From Ectopseudomonas composti (GTDB lineage: Bacteria; Pseudomonadota; Gammaproteobacteria; Pseudomonadales; Pseudomonadaceae): a stretch of DNA of 64,000 nt. Below, piece after piece: positions 34,080 to 43,285 of the stretch. The stretch's first letter is position 1. The number at the start of each line of letters is the position of its first letter. Location of the stretch: assembly GCF_900115475.1 (NCBI RefSeq), contig NZ_FOWP01000001.1:310001-374000 (forward strand). The letters run 5' to 3'. The position numbers were made by a program, and so were the translations under genes. The notes below the pieces were generated by a model, which ran no database searches, was not told the origin of the DNA, and saw nothing but the letters and a program-made list of their open reading frames with translations.

Positions 34080-35117
34080 ATGCTCGATGCCCCAAATCCC
34101 GTTGACGAGACGCTACGCCAACAGGCCCTCGATCGACTGGAACTGCTCGACACCCCTGCCGACCCTTACCTGGACACACTGACTCGTCTGGCGCACGACC
34201 TGTTCGGCGTCACGACGGCTCTGGTTACCCTGGTCGACCGCGATCGCCAGTGGTTCAAAAGCCGCCAGGGCCTCGACGTAGCGGAGACGCCACGCAGCCT
34301 CTCCTACTGCTCGCATGCCGTGATGCAGGACGAGCCCCTGTTCATCGAAGACAGCCACGTCGACGTGCGCTTCGCCGGTACCGAACTGGCCCTGCGCAAT
34401 CCTGGCGCACGCTTCTACGCCGGCTGGCCGCTGCACGATGCCGAGGGTGTTCCCCTGGGCACCCTGTGTCTGGCCGATCCCAAGGCGCGCCAGCTGAGTG
34501 AACGGGAGAAATCCCAATTGCGCGACCTGGCCTACCTGGCCGAAGGCTACCTGCAACTGCAGCAGAACTCGCAGCAGCTCGATGACTTGCGTGACGCCCT
34601 CAGCCGCGAGCAGCGCAAGGGCATGCTCGATGCACTGACACAACTCTGGAACCGCGCCGGACTGCTGCACTTTCTGCCGCTGGAGCAGGCCGCGGCCGAG
34701 CGCAGCCAGCTGCGCCTGGGCCTGATCTATTGCGACCTGGATCATTTCAAGCGAGTCAACGATACCCATGGTCACGATGGCGGCGATCATGTGCTGTGGG
34801 AGAGCGCGCGACGCATGAGTGGCGCAGTGCGCCCGCAGGATGTGGTGACCCGTAATGGCGGCGAGGAATTCGTCATCCTCACCCGAGTTCACGATGAGCA
34901 GGAGCTGCTGCAGATTGCCGAGCGCATCCGCCTGGCCATCGCCAGCCAGCCCATGCAGCTGGAGCAGGCCCAACTGCAGCAGACCGCCAGCCTCGGCTGT
35001 GCCCTGCTGGGCCCCGACGAGAGCAGCGCGGATGCGCTCAAACGTGCCGATCAGGCGCTCTACCGGGCCAAGCATGGCGGCCGCAACCGCACCGAGTTCG
35101 CCCCCAGTCCCCACTGA
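34080..35117 (+). CDS. GAF-domain diguanylate cyclase
   Basis: A 345-residue cytoplasmic protein. Residues 20-155 are a GAF domain (FGVTTALVTLVDRDRQWFKS and SYCSHAVMQDEPLFIEDS). Residues 180-340 are a GGDEF domain with RNGGEEF, YCDLDHFKRVND and an intact I-site RPQD nine residues before GGEEF. It produces c-di-GMP in response to a small ligand or redox signal bound by GAF. AAGGAGAG precedes the ATG. Confidence 0.93.
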   Translation: MLDAPNPVDETLRQQALDRLELLDTPADPYLDTLTRLAHDLFGVTTALVTLVDRDRQWFKSRQGLDVAETPRSLSYCSHAVMQDEPLFIEDSHVDVRFAGTELALRNPGARFYAGWPLHDAEGVPLGTLCLADPKARQLSEREKSQLRDLAYLAEGYLQLQQNSQQLDDLRDALSREQRKGMLDALTQLWNRAGLLHFLPLEQAAAERSQLRLGLIYCDLDHFKRVNDTHGHDGGDHVLWESARRMSGAVRPQDVVTRNGGEEFVILTRVHDEQELLQIAERIRLAIASQPMQLEQAQLQQTASLGCALLGPDESSADALKRADQALYRAKHGGRNRTEFAPSPH

Positions 35118-35129
35118 GAGGAAGTACGT

Positions 35130-35591
35130 ATGGCTGCCGCGTTCGTCGCCTATCTGCACTACCTGTCGATCTTCGCCCTGTTCGCCTTGCTCAGCATCGA
35201 ACACGTGCTGTTCAAGGCGCCGCTGGATCTTTACCGCGCACGCAGCCTGATGATCACCGACCTGGCCTATGGCATCTGCGCCATTCTGGTGCTGGTCACC
35301 GGTATCGCCCGCGTGCTGTGGTTCGGCAAGGGTGCCGCCTACTACATGGGCAACAGCCTGTTCCATGCCAAGGTCGGGCTTTTCGTCCTGGTCGGCCTAC
35401 TGTCGATCCTGCCCACGGTGGTGTTCATCAAATGGCGTAGCGCCGTGAAAGCTGGCCAGGTGCCCGAGCCAAGCGCTCGGCAGGTTCGCCTGGTGACCTG
35501 GAGCATTCGCCTGGAACTGTTGGCGTTGCTGGTCATTCCGCTGCTAGCCGCGCTGATGGCGCGCGGCTATGGCGTGATCGCGACGGGTTAG
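35130..35591 (+). CDS. DUF2214-family inner membrane protein
   Basis: A 153-residue protein with four hydrophobic helices. The N-terminus AYLHYLSIFALFALLSIEHVLF and the central ARVLWFGKGAAYYMGNSLFH part are characteristic of DUF2214 proteins. Function is unknown. It starts 12 bp after the GAF cyclase with GAGGAAG as SD, so it is likely the last gene of the MATE-cyclase operon. It is convergent with the AhpD-like gene, 4 bp away. Confidence 0.85.
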   Translation: MAAAFVAYLHYLSIFALFALLSIEHVLFKAPLDLYRARSLMITDLAYGICAILVLVTGIARVLWFGKGAAYYMGNSLFHAKVGLFVLVGLLSILPTVVFIKWRSAVKAGQVPEPSARQVRLVTWSIRLELLALLVIPLLAALMARGYGVIATG

Positions 35592-35595
35592 CGCA

Positions 35596-36027
35596 TCAAA
35601 GACGCATGCCGATGGCCAACCGGTTCAACCCGCTCATCAGGGCCACGGCGATGGTCAGATCGGAGATTTCCCGGGGCGAGAAATGCGCCTCCAACGGCAG
35701 ATAGTCATCATCGACGGCGTGGCTGCTGGCGACATCGCTCAGCGACTCGGCCCAGGCCAGTGCCGCCTGCTCCCGTGCATCGAAATGCCGACTCACGCGC
35801 CACCCAGCCAGGCTGTCCAGCTTGAGCTGAGACACACCCTCCCCACGCAGCGATTCACTGTGTTTCTCCAGGCAGTAGGCGCAGCCGTTGAGCTGCGACA
35901 CACGCAGATAGAGCAGCTCCACCAGCGCCTTGCCCAGCGGACCGCGCTCCAGCGCTGCCTTGGTCGCGAGCAGGCCCTGCATCGCCTCGGCGGATAATTC
36001 GTAATAGGGCTGACGCAATGCGCTCAT
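35596..36027 (-). CDS. AhpD/carboxymuconolactone-decarboxylase-like protein
   Basis: A 143-residue alkylhydroperoxidase-fold protein with the redox motif NGCAYCLEKH, a CxxC followed by His as in AhpD. Such proteins reduce peroxides or act as redox partners. Its start overlaps the azoreductase stop by 4 nt (ATGA, 36024-36027), so it is the third gene of a GNAT-azoreductase-AhpD operon that diverges from a MocR-type regulator. Confidence 0.88.
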   Translation of the reverse strand: MSALRQPYYELSAEAMQGLLATKAALERGPLGKALVELLYLRVSQLNGCAYCLEKHSESLRGEGVSQLKLDSLAGWRVSRHFDAREQAALAWAESLSDVASSHAVDDDYLPLEAHFSPREISDLTIAVALMSGLNRLAIGMRL

Positions 36028-36647
36028 GACGCTTCTCCTTGAGGCGTGAGTTGGGGATTGAAAGCCAGTTGTTCGCGCGCCTGCGCCAGCATCGTTTCGG
36101 CGTGTTCCTGACCGCGCACCAGGCCCTGCAGGTGGATGAACTCCAGATCATGGATACCGATGGTGCTCAGTACATGGCGCAGGTAGGAGGTGAGGAAATC
36201 CGGCTGGCGTGCCTGCTCGCCGCGGTAGACACCGCCGGCGCTGACCACCACGAAGGTCGGTCGATCCGCCAGCAGCCCGACCTTGCCCGCCTCGGTAGCG
36301 GCAAAGCTGCGGCCGATACGTAGCACATAGTCGATCCACAGTTTTAGCGCGGCCGGCACGCTGAAGTTGTGCATCGGCGTGGCGATCACCAGGCAATCGC
36401 TGTTTTCCAGCTCCTGGATCAAACGCTCGGAGACTCCCAGCGCCGGATCATCGTTCGGCGCCAGCGCCACCAGCGCTCCGGCATAGTCCGCCGTTAGCGC
36501 CGGCAAGGGCTCGCCGGCCAGATCACGCTCAAGAAGCTGCGCCGCAGGATGACGCTGGCGCAAACGCTCGACCAGTTCCTGAGCCAGCCCGCTGGCTCGG
36601 CTCTGGCGACCATGGGGGCTGCAATGCAGCATGAGGATTCGTTGCAT
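36024..36647 (-). CDS. azoR: FMN-dependent NADH-azoreductase / quinone reductase
   Basis: A 207-residue flavodoxin-fold enzyme of the AzoR family. It shows the N-terminal FMN-phosphate block LHCSPHGRQSRASGLAQEL, the TPMHNFSVPAALKLWIDY motif that stacks on the flavin, and VVSAGGVYRG. It reduces quinones and azo compounds using NAD(P)H and probably protects against thiol/quinone stress. ATG 36647 with GAGG upstream is preferred over the longer frame. One base separates it from the stop of the GNAT gene. Confidence 0.88.
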   Translation of the reverse strand: MQRILMLHCSPHGRQSRASGLAQELVERLRQRHPAAQLLERDLAGEPLPALTADYAGALVALAPNDDPALGVSERLIQELENSDCLVIATPMHNFSVPAALKLWIDYVLRIGRSFAATEAGKVGLLADRPTFVVVSAGGVYRGEQARQPDFLTSYLRHVLSTIGIHDLEFIHLQGLVRGQEHAETMLAQAREQLAFNPQLTPQGEAS

Positions 36648-36648
36648 C

Positions 36649-37089
36649 TTAAAGTGCCTCGCGAAAGTGCATGCCCAGGCCCAGCAAGCCCTGACGGTAG
36701 TAGAAACGTTGCCCGCGCGCATTGCCCAGCGCGGTATCCAGTACCAGATTGACGCAGCCCAGCCGCCGCGCCTGTGCGCGTACCTCGCTCAGCAGACGCT
36801 CGCCGATGCCATGGCTGCGCTGATCCTCACGGGTCACCAGATCATCGACGTAGAAGAAGCGCCCGTGCAGCAGGTTCTCCTGCAGGCGGCAACCGGCCAG
36901 GCCCAGCACCTCGTCACCGGCACGCGCGGCCAGCAGGCAATAGCCCTGCTCGGCCTGGCGTTGCAGGCGCTGCAAAAAGTCATCGGCGTCGCTCAGGTGT
37001 GGGCGCAGAACACGCATCAGCGGGAAGCAGGCGCGTAACCCGTGCGGGTCGACGAGCCAGTCGTAACGACAATCAGTGGCGAGGGTCAT
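36649..37089 (-). CDS. GNAT-family N-acetyltransferase
   Basis: A 146-residue acetyltransferase with the acetyl-CoA signature VDDLVTREDQRSHGIGERLL (Q-R-S-x-G-I-G) and the C-terminal GQRFYYRQGLLGLG segment. It is the first gene of the operon with the azoreductase and AhpD-like protein and starts 90 bp from the divergent MocR-type gene. The substrate is unknown; the neighbours suggest a role in stress or detoxification. Confidence 0.9.
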   Translation of the reverse strand: MTLATDCRYDWLVDPHGLRACFPLMRVLRPHLSDADDFLQRLQRQAEQGYCLLAARAGDEVLGLAGCRLQENLLHGRFFYVDDLVTREDQRSHGIGERLLSEVRAQARRLGCVNLVLDTALGNARGQRFYYRQGLLGLGMHFREAL

Positions 37090-37179
37090 GGCGGTTCTCC
37101 AGCGAAGATGCCGCTACTTTAGGCAGAGCATGGCATAGTCAACAGAGCCAAGACCTTGCCAATTGACTAGGACATAGCT

Positions 37180-38592
37180 ATGCACAGCATTCGCCTCACG
37201 CCCGAGCGCGACCAGGCCACGCCGATCTACCTGCAGCTCTACCAGCGCCTGCGCGAGGCCATCGGCGAAGGCCGCCTGCAGCCCGGTGAGCGCGTGCCGT
37301 CGGTACGCGCGCTGGCCAGCGAGCTGAACCTGGCGCGCGGCACGGTGGAGGCAGCCTATCAGTTGCTGGTCGGCGAAGGTTATCTGCTGCCACGCGGCCC
37401 AGCCGGCACCGTAGTTTCGCCGCAACTACCCCACGCGCCGACGAGCGCGGCCATTGCGCCCCGCCCCCAGACACCATCACGCTCAGGCAGTGGCCCAGCC
37501 AGCGAGGCCTTGCCCTTTCAGCTCGGTCTGCCGGCGCTGGATGCCTTCCCACGCAAACTGTGGAGTCGGCTCGGCGCGCGTCACTTGCGCCAGTTGGCGC
37601 CCACTGATCTCGACTACCCGGACTCTCAGGGCCTGCCAGCCTTGCGCCGCAGTCTGGTGCGCTACCTGGGCGTGTCGCGTGGCATCGCCTGCGAACCGCA
37701 GCAGGTGTTCATCACCGCTGGCTATCGCAGTGCACTGCTGCTGATTCGTCGCGCGCTGCTGCAGGCGGGCGACGCCTGCTGGTTCGAAGACCCCGGCTAC
37801 TTCAAGGCACGCGAAGTACTCGAAGGCGCCGACCTGCGACTCATCCCGCTGCCCGTGGATGAACAGGGCCTGCACGTGGACGAGGGCCAGCGACTCGCCG
37901 CCGATGCCCGCTGCGCACTGGTCACGCCCTCGCACCAGAGCCCGCTCGGCGTATCGCTGAGCCTGCCGAGGCGCCTGGCGCTGCTGGAGTGGGCGCAGGC
38001 CAGCCAGGCGTGGATCGTCGAAGACGATTACGACAGCGAATACCGCTACGTCGGTCGACCACTACCGGCGCTGAAAAGCCTCGATCACCACGGCCGCGTG
38101 CTGTACTGCGGCACCTTTAGCAAAGTGCTGTTCCCCGGCGTGCGCCTCGCCTACCTGGTGGTGCCACCGGCGCAGGTGGAACGCTTCACCGCCTGCGCGC
38201 GCACCTTCGATCATGGCTGCCCCGCACTGGCGCAGGCCATCACCGCGGACTTTCTCGATCAGGGCCACTTCGCCCGTCACCTCAAACGCATGCGCGCGCT
38301 CTATGCGCAGCGTCGAGGCTTTCTGGCTGCGGCGCTGGAGGTGGTATTCGGTTCGCGTTTGCAGGTGGAGCTGCAGGCCGGCGGCATTCACCTGCTGGCG
38401 CGGCTCGACGAGTCAGAAAATGACGTCGACCTGGCGGCCCGCGCACAAGGCGCGGGGCTGGTTGTAATGGCGTTGTCGCAGTGGGCACGCCAGCATCCGT
38501 GTGGCAGCGGGCTGCTGCTGGGCTTCACCAATATCGCCAGCGCCGAGCAGGCGTTGCACCTGGCTCGGCGGTTGGCGACGGCGATCAGCTGA
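37180..38592 (+). CDS. MocR-type regulator (GntR HTH fused to PLP aminotransferase fold)
   Basis: A 470-residue chimeric regulator. Residues 10-80 are a GntR winged helix (PSVRALASELNLARGTVEAAY). Residues 110-470 are a class I aminotransferase fold with VTPSHQSPLG, IVEDDYDSEYRY and the PLP-lysine segment GTFSKVLFPGVRL. Such proteins sense PLP or amino compounds rather than transaminate. It diverges from the GNAT-azoR-AhpD operon across 90 bp and is the likely regulator of it. It ends 3 bp from the convergent speA stop. Confidence 0.93.
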   Translation: MHSIRLTPERDQATPIYLQLYQRLREAIGEGRLQPGERVPSVRALASELNLARGTVEAAYQLLVGEGYLLPRGPAGTVVSPQLPHAPTSAAIAPRPQTPSRSGSGPASEALPFQLGLPALDAFPRKLWSRLGARHLRQLAPTDLDYPDSQGLPALRRSLVRYLGVSRGIACEPQQVFITAGYRSALLLIRRALLQAGDACWFEDPGYFKAREVLEGADLRLIPLPVDEQGLHVDEGQRLAADARCALVTPSHQSPLGVSLSLPRRLALLEWAQASQAWIVEDDYDSEYRYVGRPLPALKSLDHHGRVLYCGTFSKVLFPGVRLAYLVVPPAQVERFTACARTFDHGCPALAQAITADFLDQGHFARHLKRMRALYAQRRGFLAAALEVVFGSRLQVELQAGGIHLLARLDESENDVDLAARAQGAGLVVMALSQWARQHPCGSGLLLGFTNIASAEQALHLARRLATAIS

Positions 38593-38595
38593 GGA

Positions 38596-40509
38596 TCAGG
38601 ACGCCAGGTAGGACGAGCGCGTCAGGCCCAAACGCAACGCATCGAGGAACTGCGTGCGCTCACGTGCGCTGATCTTGGCGCTGGCGACCTTGTCACGGTA
38701 GTGGGTCATCAACTCCTCGGGGGACAGATGCACGTAGCGCAACATGTCCTCGATGGTGTCGTGGGTCTCGATGCCGGCATGCACCACGCTGCCATCGGCG
38801 CCCTGGTAGATGTTCACCGAGTCGGTGTCACCGAACAGGTTGTGCATGTCGCCGAGAATTTCCTGGTAAGCACCGACCAGGAAGATGCCAAGCACATAGT
38901 CCTCGCCTTCGCGAAGCTCGTGCACCGGCAGGCTGGTCTCGATGGACTGCTCGTCGACGTACTGGCGGATCTTGCCGTCGGAGTCGCAGGTCAGGTCCTG
39001 CAGCACCGCGCGGCGCAGCGGCTCCTCGTCCAGACGCGACAGCGGCAGGATTGGCAGGATCTGCCCGATGGCCCAGGTGTCCGGCAGGCTCTGGAACACC
39101 GAGAAGTTGCAGATGTACTTGTCGGCAAGTTTGTCGTTGAGCTCGTCGAGCACCGCGCGGTGCGAGCGCTGACGCGCCTTGAGCTGGTTGTGCAGGCGAC
39201 GACAGATGGCGAAGTAGCACTGCTCGGCCAGCGCCTTCTGCGCCAGGCTCAGTTTGCCGGACGAGTACTGAGCCGCTACTTCCTCGATGTAGTGGGTGGC
39301 GCGCCAGTAGGTTTCGGCGACCATTTCCGGGTCGCTGTCGTCGAGCAGCTCGATCAGTACCTGGAGGATTTCCGGTTGTTCGATGCTGGCGTCGATCTCC
39401 GGCACCTTGTCGTTGTGCCGCTCGACATCGGTGACCTGCACCAGCAGCACGGCATGGTGCGCGGTCATCGCCCGGCCGCTCTCGGAGAAGATGTGCGGAT
39501 GAGGGATTTCCTGGCGGTCGCAGAATTCCTTGAGCATGTCGACCACAGCGTCGGCGTAGTCCTGCATGTCGTAGTTGATCGAGCTGGCATTGCGCGAATG
39601 AGTGCCGTCGTAGTCCACGCCGAGGCCGCCGCCGACGTCGATGTGATCGACCGGCAGGCCCATAGCACGCAGCTCTCCGTAGTAGCGGATGGCCTCGCGG
39701 AAACCCTTGCGGTAGTCGGCGATGTTGGCGATCTGCGAACCCATATGGAAATGCAAGAGCCGGATGCCCTGATCCAACCCGGCCGCGCGGAAGCGCTCGA
39801 CCACCGAAAGGATCTGCGCGGCGGACAGACCGAACTTGGATTTCTCGCCGCCGGTGTCGGCCCACTTGCTCGATGCCAGCGAGGACAGGCGTACGCGCAG
39901 GCCGATCTGCGGCGCGACCTTGAGCTCGGCCGCCTCCTCGATCACCAGGGCGACTTCCGATTCCTTCTCGATGACGATGAACACGTTGTGGCCGAGCTTC
40001 TGCCCCATCAGCGCCAGACGGATGAACTCGCGGTCCTTGTAGCCGTTGCAGACGATGGTGCCGCCCTTCGGCGCCAGCGCCAGCACCGCCAGCAACTCGG
40101 GCTTGGAACCGGCTTCGAGGCCGATGGAAACGTTCTGCGTGGCGATGATGTTCTCGATCACCGCTTCCTGCTGATTGACCTTGATCGGGTACAGCGCGGT
40201 GTAGCGGCTCTGGTATTCCAGGCGCTCGATACTGGCATCGAAGGCGCCGGTCAGGCGGCGCACGCGGTCTTGCAGGATATCCGGGAAGCGCACCAGCAAC
40301 GGTAGCGACAGGCCGCTCTGACGCAGCTCGTCGACCTGCTGATAAAGATCGATGGGCTGGCTGTCCGGTCCATTGGGGCGCACTTCGATACGCCCGGCAT
40401 CGTTGATCGAAAAGTAACCGGCGCCCCAATGGCGAATGCCATAGACACTGCGGCTATCGGCTACGGTCCATTGGCTGCCGTCGTCTTTGCGGGTGCGTCG
40501 TGCGGACAT
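38596..40509 (-). CDS. speA: Biosynthetic arginine decarboxylase
   Basis: A 637-residue PLP enzyme that converts arginine to agmatine for putrescine and spermidine synthesis. The PLP lysine is Lys110 in [11 protein letters not shown]. The barrel block [19 protein letters not shown] and the C-terminal [13 protein letters not shown], with the catalytic Cys, are clear. Length matches SpeA of gammaproteobacteria. It stands at the left end of a gene order conserved in P. aeruginosa. Confidence 0.97.
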   Translation of the reverse strand: MSARRTRKDDGSQWTVADSRSVYGIRHWGAGYFSINDAGRIEVRPNGPDSQPIDLYQQVDELRQSGLSLPLLVRFPDILQDRVRRLTGAFDASIERLEYQSRYTALYPIKVNQQEAVIENIIATQNVSIGLEAGSKPELLAVLALAPKGGTIVCNGYKDREFIRLALMGQKLGHNVFIVIEKESEVALVIEEAAELKVAPQIGLRVRLSSLASSKWADTGGEKSKFGLSAAQILSVVERFRAAGLDQGIRLLHFHMGSQIANIADYRKGFREAIRYYGELRAMGLPVDHIDVGGGLGVDYDGTHSRNASSINYDMQDYADAVVDMLKEFCDRQEIPHPHIFSESGRAMTAHHAVLLVQVTDVERHNDKVPEIDASIEQPEILQVLIELLDDSDPEMVAETYWRATHYIEEVAAQYSSGKLSLAQKALAEQCYFAICRRLHNQLKARQRSHRAVLDELNDKLADKYICNFSVFQSLPDTWAIGQILPILPLSRLDEEPLRRAVLQDLTCDSDGKIRQYVDEQSIETSLPVHELREGEDYVLGIFLVGAYQEILGDMHNLFGDTDSVNIYQGADGSVVHAGIETHDTIEDMLRYVHLSPEELMTHYRDKVASAKISARERTQFLDALRLGLTRSSYLAS

Positions 40510-40630
40510 CGGGTTCTCCCATGAGAAAAGCCTGACCTTGCTGGCGGCCAGTTTAGAAATGATGAAAGCAAGATGACGTTTGCTCGGCGGTTGACCGTAT
40601 GAGCGTCATCGAAGTTTAGAAAAGGACTTA

Positions 40631-41002
40631 TCAGCCGCCAGACTTCTTCGCAGTAAACCCACGCTTGCTCAGCTCGGCCAACAACAGATCGACGTGATCG
40701 CCCTGGATCTCGATCACCCCGTCCTTGACCGCGCCACCAGTGCCACAGCGCTTCTTCAGCGCGCTGGCCAGCTCCTTGAGCGGCTCTTCGGCCAACGGCA
40801 CACCGCTGACGGTGGTGACGGTCTTGCCGCCACGACCCTTGGTTTCACGGCGCACACGGGCAATACCATCGCCTTCGGGAATCTGCGTCTGTTTGCAGAT
40901 ACAGGCATCCACGGGCGCGTTGCAGTCCGGGCAATGGCGACCGCCATCGGTGGAATAGACGAGACCGCTAAGGGCGGAGAATGAAGAGGCTTTCTTGACC
41001 AC
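40631..41002 (-). CDS. SUI1/YciH-family translation initiation factor homologue
   Basis: A 123-residue protein with a Cys-rich N-terminal part (CPDCNAPVDACIC, possible metal site) and a C-terminal SUI1/eIF1 domain (TVTTVSGVP, KKRCGTGGAVKDGVIEIQGDH split over residues 84-105). Bacterial YciH helps discriminate against non-canonical or leaderless initiation. It lies 121 bp upstream of speA in the same orientation. Confidence 0.92.
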   Translation of the reverse strand: MVKKASSFSALSGLVYSTDGGRHCPDCNAPVDACICKQTQIPEGDGIARVRRETKGRGGKTVTTVSGVPLAEEPLKELASALKKRCGTGGAVKDGVIEIQGDHVDLLLAELSKRGFTAKKSGG

Positions 41003-41221
41003 CGGCTTGTCCTCGTAGGGGTCAGGATAGCGACTGGCTGAACAGGTTCAGCCGCGAAGCCCCACTCAGGCAGGGGCAGCGCAGGCGGACTGGCGTCCGC
41101 CAAAAGGCCGCGCAGTTTAACGGCAAAGGCCGGGCTTGCTAAGACCAAATTTGCGTCATTGTGCGGCACTTTGGCGACGCTGTTCGCTATCAGACACAGC
41201 ATGCTCGCAATGCCTTACGCC

Positions 41222-41288
41222 ATAGGGTGCGCCGTGCGCACCGCCTTTGCATCTGATACGAAGCTTCGGTGCGCACAGCGCACCCTAC
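41222..41288. repeat. REP pair (GTAGGGTGCGC family)
   Basis: Units at 41222-41242 and 41268-41288 are inverted copies (tagggtgcgccgtgcgcacc and ggtgcgcacagcgcaccctac) separated by 25 nt. Each unit is itself a GGTGCGC/GCGCACC hairpin. The units point tail-to-tail, opposite to the pair at 62310-62364. They lie in the 412-bp gap between the yciH-type and Nudix genes, which holds no gene. Confidence 0.85.
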
Positions 41289-41321
41289 AAGATCGACGAA
41301 CCACGGGAGCCGATACAACCA

Positions 41322-41414
41322 CCCTCTCCCGCCCTTCGGGCACCCTCGGCTTGGGCATCCTGCGTCGCTCTAACTCCTGCATCCCTGCAGTCGTCTCCCA
41401 TAAATGGGATAGGG
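41322..41414. repeat. About 90-bp dispersed intergenic element, copy 2
   Basis: It begins CCCTCTCCC, ends GGGATAGGG directly before the Nudix stop codon, and shares with 7623-7709 the internal blocks TCCTGCGTCGC, CTCCTGCATCC and TGCAGTCGTCTCCC. The terminal CTCCCA/TGGGA can pair. It has no coding potential or transposase. Confidence 0.75.
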
Positions 41415-41966
41415 TTATCGGGAGGCCGCAAGCGGCTTGTTCATATAGCGCTCCAGCGCCGCCAGCGAATCCGGGCAATAGGGCAAACGGTGGGTTTCCT
41501 CCAGCGCCTGCTCGATGCTGATGAAGCGCGCCTCCAGCACTTCTTCCGGCTGCAACACCAGTGGTGCGTCGGATACCGCCGAATAGGCCATGCACCACAG
41601 GCGGCTTTCCGGGGCGTCATAAAGGAAGTGCGCATGCTCGACCAACTCGGCATCGACGACGCCCAGCTCCTCGGCCAGCTCGCGCTCTGCAGACAGGCGG
41701 TAGCCCTCGCCTTCAAGCACCATGCCGCCGGCCGCCACGTCCCAGTAGCCGGGATACAGCGCCTTGCTCAGGGTGCGCCGGTGCACGCACAGCAGTCCGG
41801 CAGTGTTGAACAACAGGATGTAGGTGCCGCGCCCGATCAGCCTGCGCTCGCGCAGCTCGGCGCGGGAAACGCCACCCAGCGGCTGATCATGCTCATCGAC
41901 CCAGGCCACCAACTCCTGATCGGAGGCGGCGCGATGCGCCACCTCCGCTGCCGAAATCCCGGCCAT
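41415..41966 (-). CDS. Nudix hydrolase (YfcD-like)
   Basis: A 183-residue Nudix protein. The box is complete: GMVLEGE then GYRLSAE then RELAEELGV, matching Gx5Ex7REUxEExGU. The N-terminal part (ELVAWVDEHDQPLGGVSRAE) resembles the YfcD/isopentenyl-diphosphate-isomerase-like subgroup. The natural substrate is unknown. Its ATG overlaps the DUF2333 stop by one base (TGATG), so the pair is translationally coupled. Confidence 0.9.
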   Translation of the reverse strand: MAGISAAEVAHRAASDQELVAWVDEHDQPLGGVSRAELRERRLIGRGTYILLFNTAGLLCVHRRTLSKALYPGYWDVAAGGMVLEGEGYRLSAERELAEELGVVDAELVEHAHFLYDAPESRLWCMAYSAVSDAPLVLQPEEVLEARFISIEQALEETHRLPYCPDSLAALERYMNKPLAASR

Positions 41967-43027
41967 CAACCCTGGCTCAGCAACTGGCGCAGGTCGATCA
42001 GGCCAGCGTTGGCACGGGAGATGTAGTTGGCCATCACCAGCGAGTGGTTGGCGAGAATGCCGTAGCCGCTGCCGTTGAGGATCATCGGGCTCCACAAGGT
42101 GGCCTGCGCCGCCTCCAGCTCACGGATGATCTGGCGCACGCTGACGGTGGCGTTCTTCTTCGCCAGCACGTCGGCGAAGTCCACCTCTACCGCGCGCAGC
42201 AGGTGCGCCAGCGCCCAGGCCTGGCCGCGCGCTTCGTAAAACACGTTGTCGATCTGCAACCACGGCGTCTCGTATACGCCGCCCTCACCCACCACACCGG
42301 ACTCTTCGGCGTCGTTGCCGACCTGCAGGTTCTCGCTCAGGCGCACCTGGCCAACGCTGGCCGACAAACGCTGCGACAGCGAACCGAGGCGCGTACCGGC
42401 ATCGCCGAGCCAGTTGTTCAGGTTATCGGCACGAGCATAGAACTGTGCATTCTTCTGCCCCGTATCGGAGAGGCGCGCCAGGTAGCGATCCAGCGACTTG
42501 ATACCGTCGCGATACTCGGACTCGGACGCAGGCAAAGCCCAGCTCTTGTTATCGAAGTGAAAGCGCGGTTCAGCCTTGGCCAGGTCCGGATCTTCGGTGG
42601 ATTGCGACTGCGAGCGGGCGAAATCCTTGCGCAGCGCGCGGGAGAAATCACGCACCTGCACCAGCACGCCGTATTCCCAGCTCGGCATGTTGTCCAGCCA
42701 CAGGCCCGGCGGAGCGAGGTCGTTGGACAGGTAGCCGCCCGGTTTGTCGAGCAGCGTGCTGGCAACCTGCTTGAGGGTTTCCACCGTGGTGTAACCGGTA
42801 ACCATCTGCCGCTGGGCCTGCTGCGCCGCGCTCTGAGCATGCTGCTGTACCTGGAACGCAGACGGCTCCTGACTCCAGTACCAACCGACCACCAGGGCGA
42901 TCAGCAGATAGACACCGATCAGGCCGCCCAGAGATCGAGCGATCAGGCTGCCGCTACTGCGGCTGCCCCCTGAGGCCTTATCGGTGCTGCCCTGCGAGTT
43001 CGTCGAACGATTCTTCCAGTCCAGCAT
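41966..43027 (-). CDS. DUF2333-family membrane-anchored protein
   Basis: A 353-residue protein with a short cytoplasmic Ser/Thr-rich N-terminus, one TM helix (GVYLLIALVVGWYW, about residue 38-52) and a large periplasmic domain (WLDNMPSWEYGVLVQVRDF, NHSLVMANYISRANA). This matches DUF2333, of unknown function. The ATG at 43027 has AAGGGACA upstream. It diverges from gcbA across a 258-bp gap. Confidence 0.85.
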   Translation of the reverse strand: MLDWKNRSTNSQGSTDKASGGSRSSGSLIARSLGGLIGVYLLIALVVGWYWSQEPSAFQVQQHAQSAAQQAQRQMVTGYTTVETLKQVASTLLDKPGGYLSNDLAPPGLWLDNMPSWEYGVLVQVRDFSRALRKDFARSQSQSTEDPDLAKAEPRFHFDNKSWALPASESEYRDGIKSLDRYLARLSDTGQKNAQFYARADNLNNWLGDAGTRLGSLSQRLSASVGQVRLSENLQVGNDAEESGVVGEGGVYETPWLQIDNVFYEARGQAWALAHLLRAVEVDFADVLAKKNATVSVRQIIRELEAAQATLWSPMILNGSGYGILANHSLVMANYISRANAGLIDLRQLLSQG

Positions 43028-43168
43028 GACAGTGTCCCTTTTTAAGCGAATTCGAGTGTTCGACCACAACCTGGCCAACGGGTTGCGACCTATTCCGCAC
43101 TATAAGGCAAGCCCACTGCAAAACGCAGGGCGCAGGCGCAAACTTACCGCTGGTACGAGAAATCTATG

Positions 43169-43216
43169 TTTCTGTCGCTTATTCGACAGAAATACGGCCG
43201 TCAATTGATCGACGGC
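43169..43216. promoter_or_regulatory. Inverted repeats in the DUF2333/gcbA divergent gap, including a FleQ-like box
   Basis: TTTCTGTCG-cttatt-CGACAGAAA (43169-43192) is a perfect 9-bp inverted repeat. It is followed by GCCGTC/GACGGC (43197-43216), whose core GTCAATTGATCGAC matches about 10 of the 13 defined positions of the FleQ consensus GTCANTAAATTGAC. They lie 70-120 bp before gcbA. Regulation by FleQ is a suggestion only. Confidence 0.4.
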
Positions 43217-43285
43217 AATGCCAGCGCCCGCAGCAAGTGATAGCATCAAGCCACCACTGACTTAACCACTTATAGAAGTCGGCCC

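Noticed and set aside
38701..40305. A 534-codon open frame opposite speA
   Set aside because: Same GC-rich antisense effect. SpeA is unambiguous and the shadow shows no domain.
41222..41414. The clustered palindromes as a CRISPR or small RNA gene
   Set aside because: The units are inverted and not regularly spaced; no cas genes are present, and no clear promoter-terminator pair for an sRNA.
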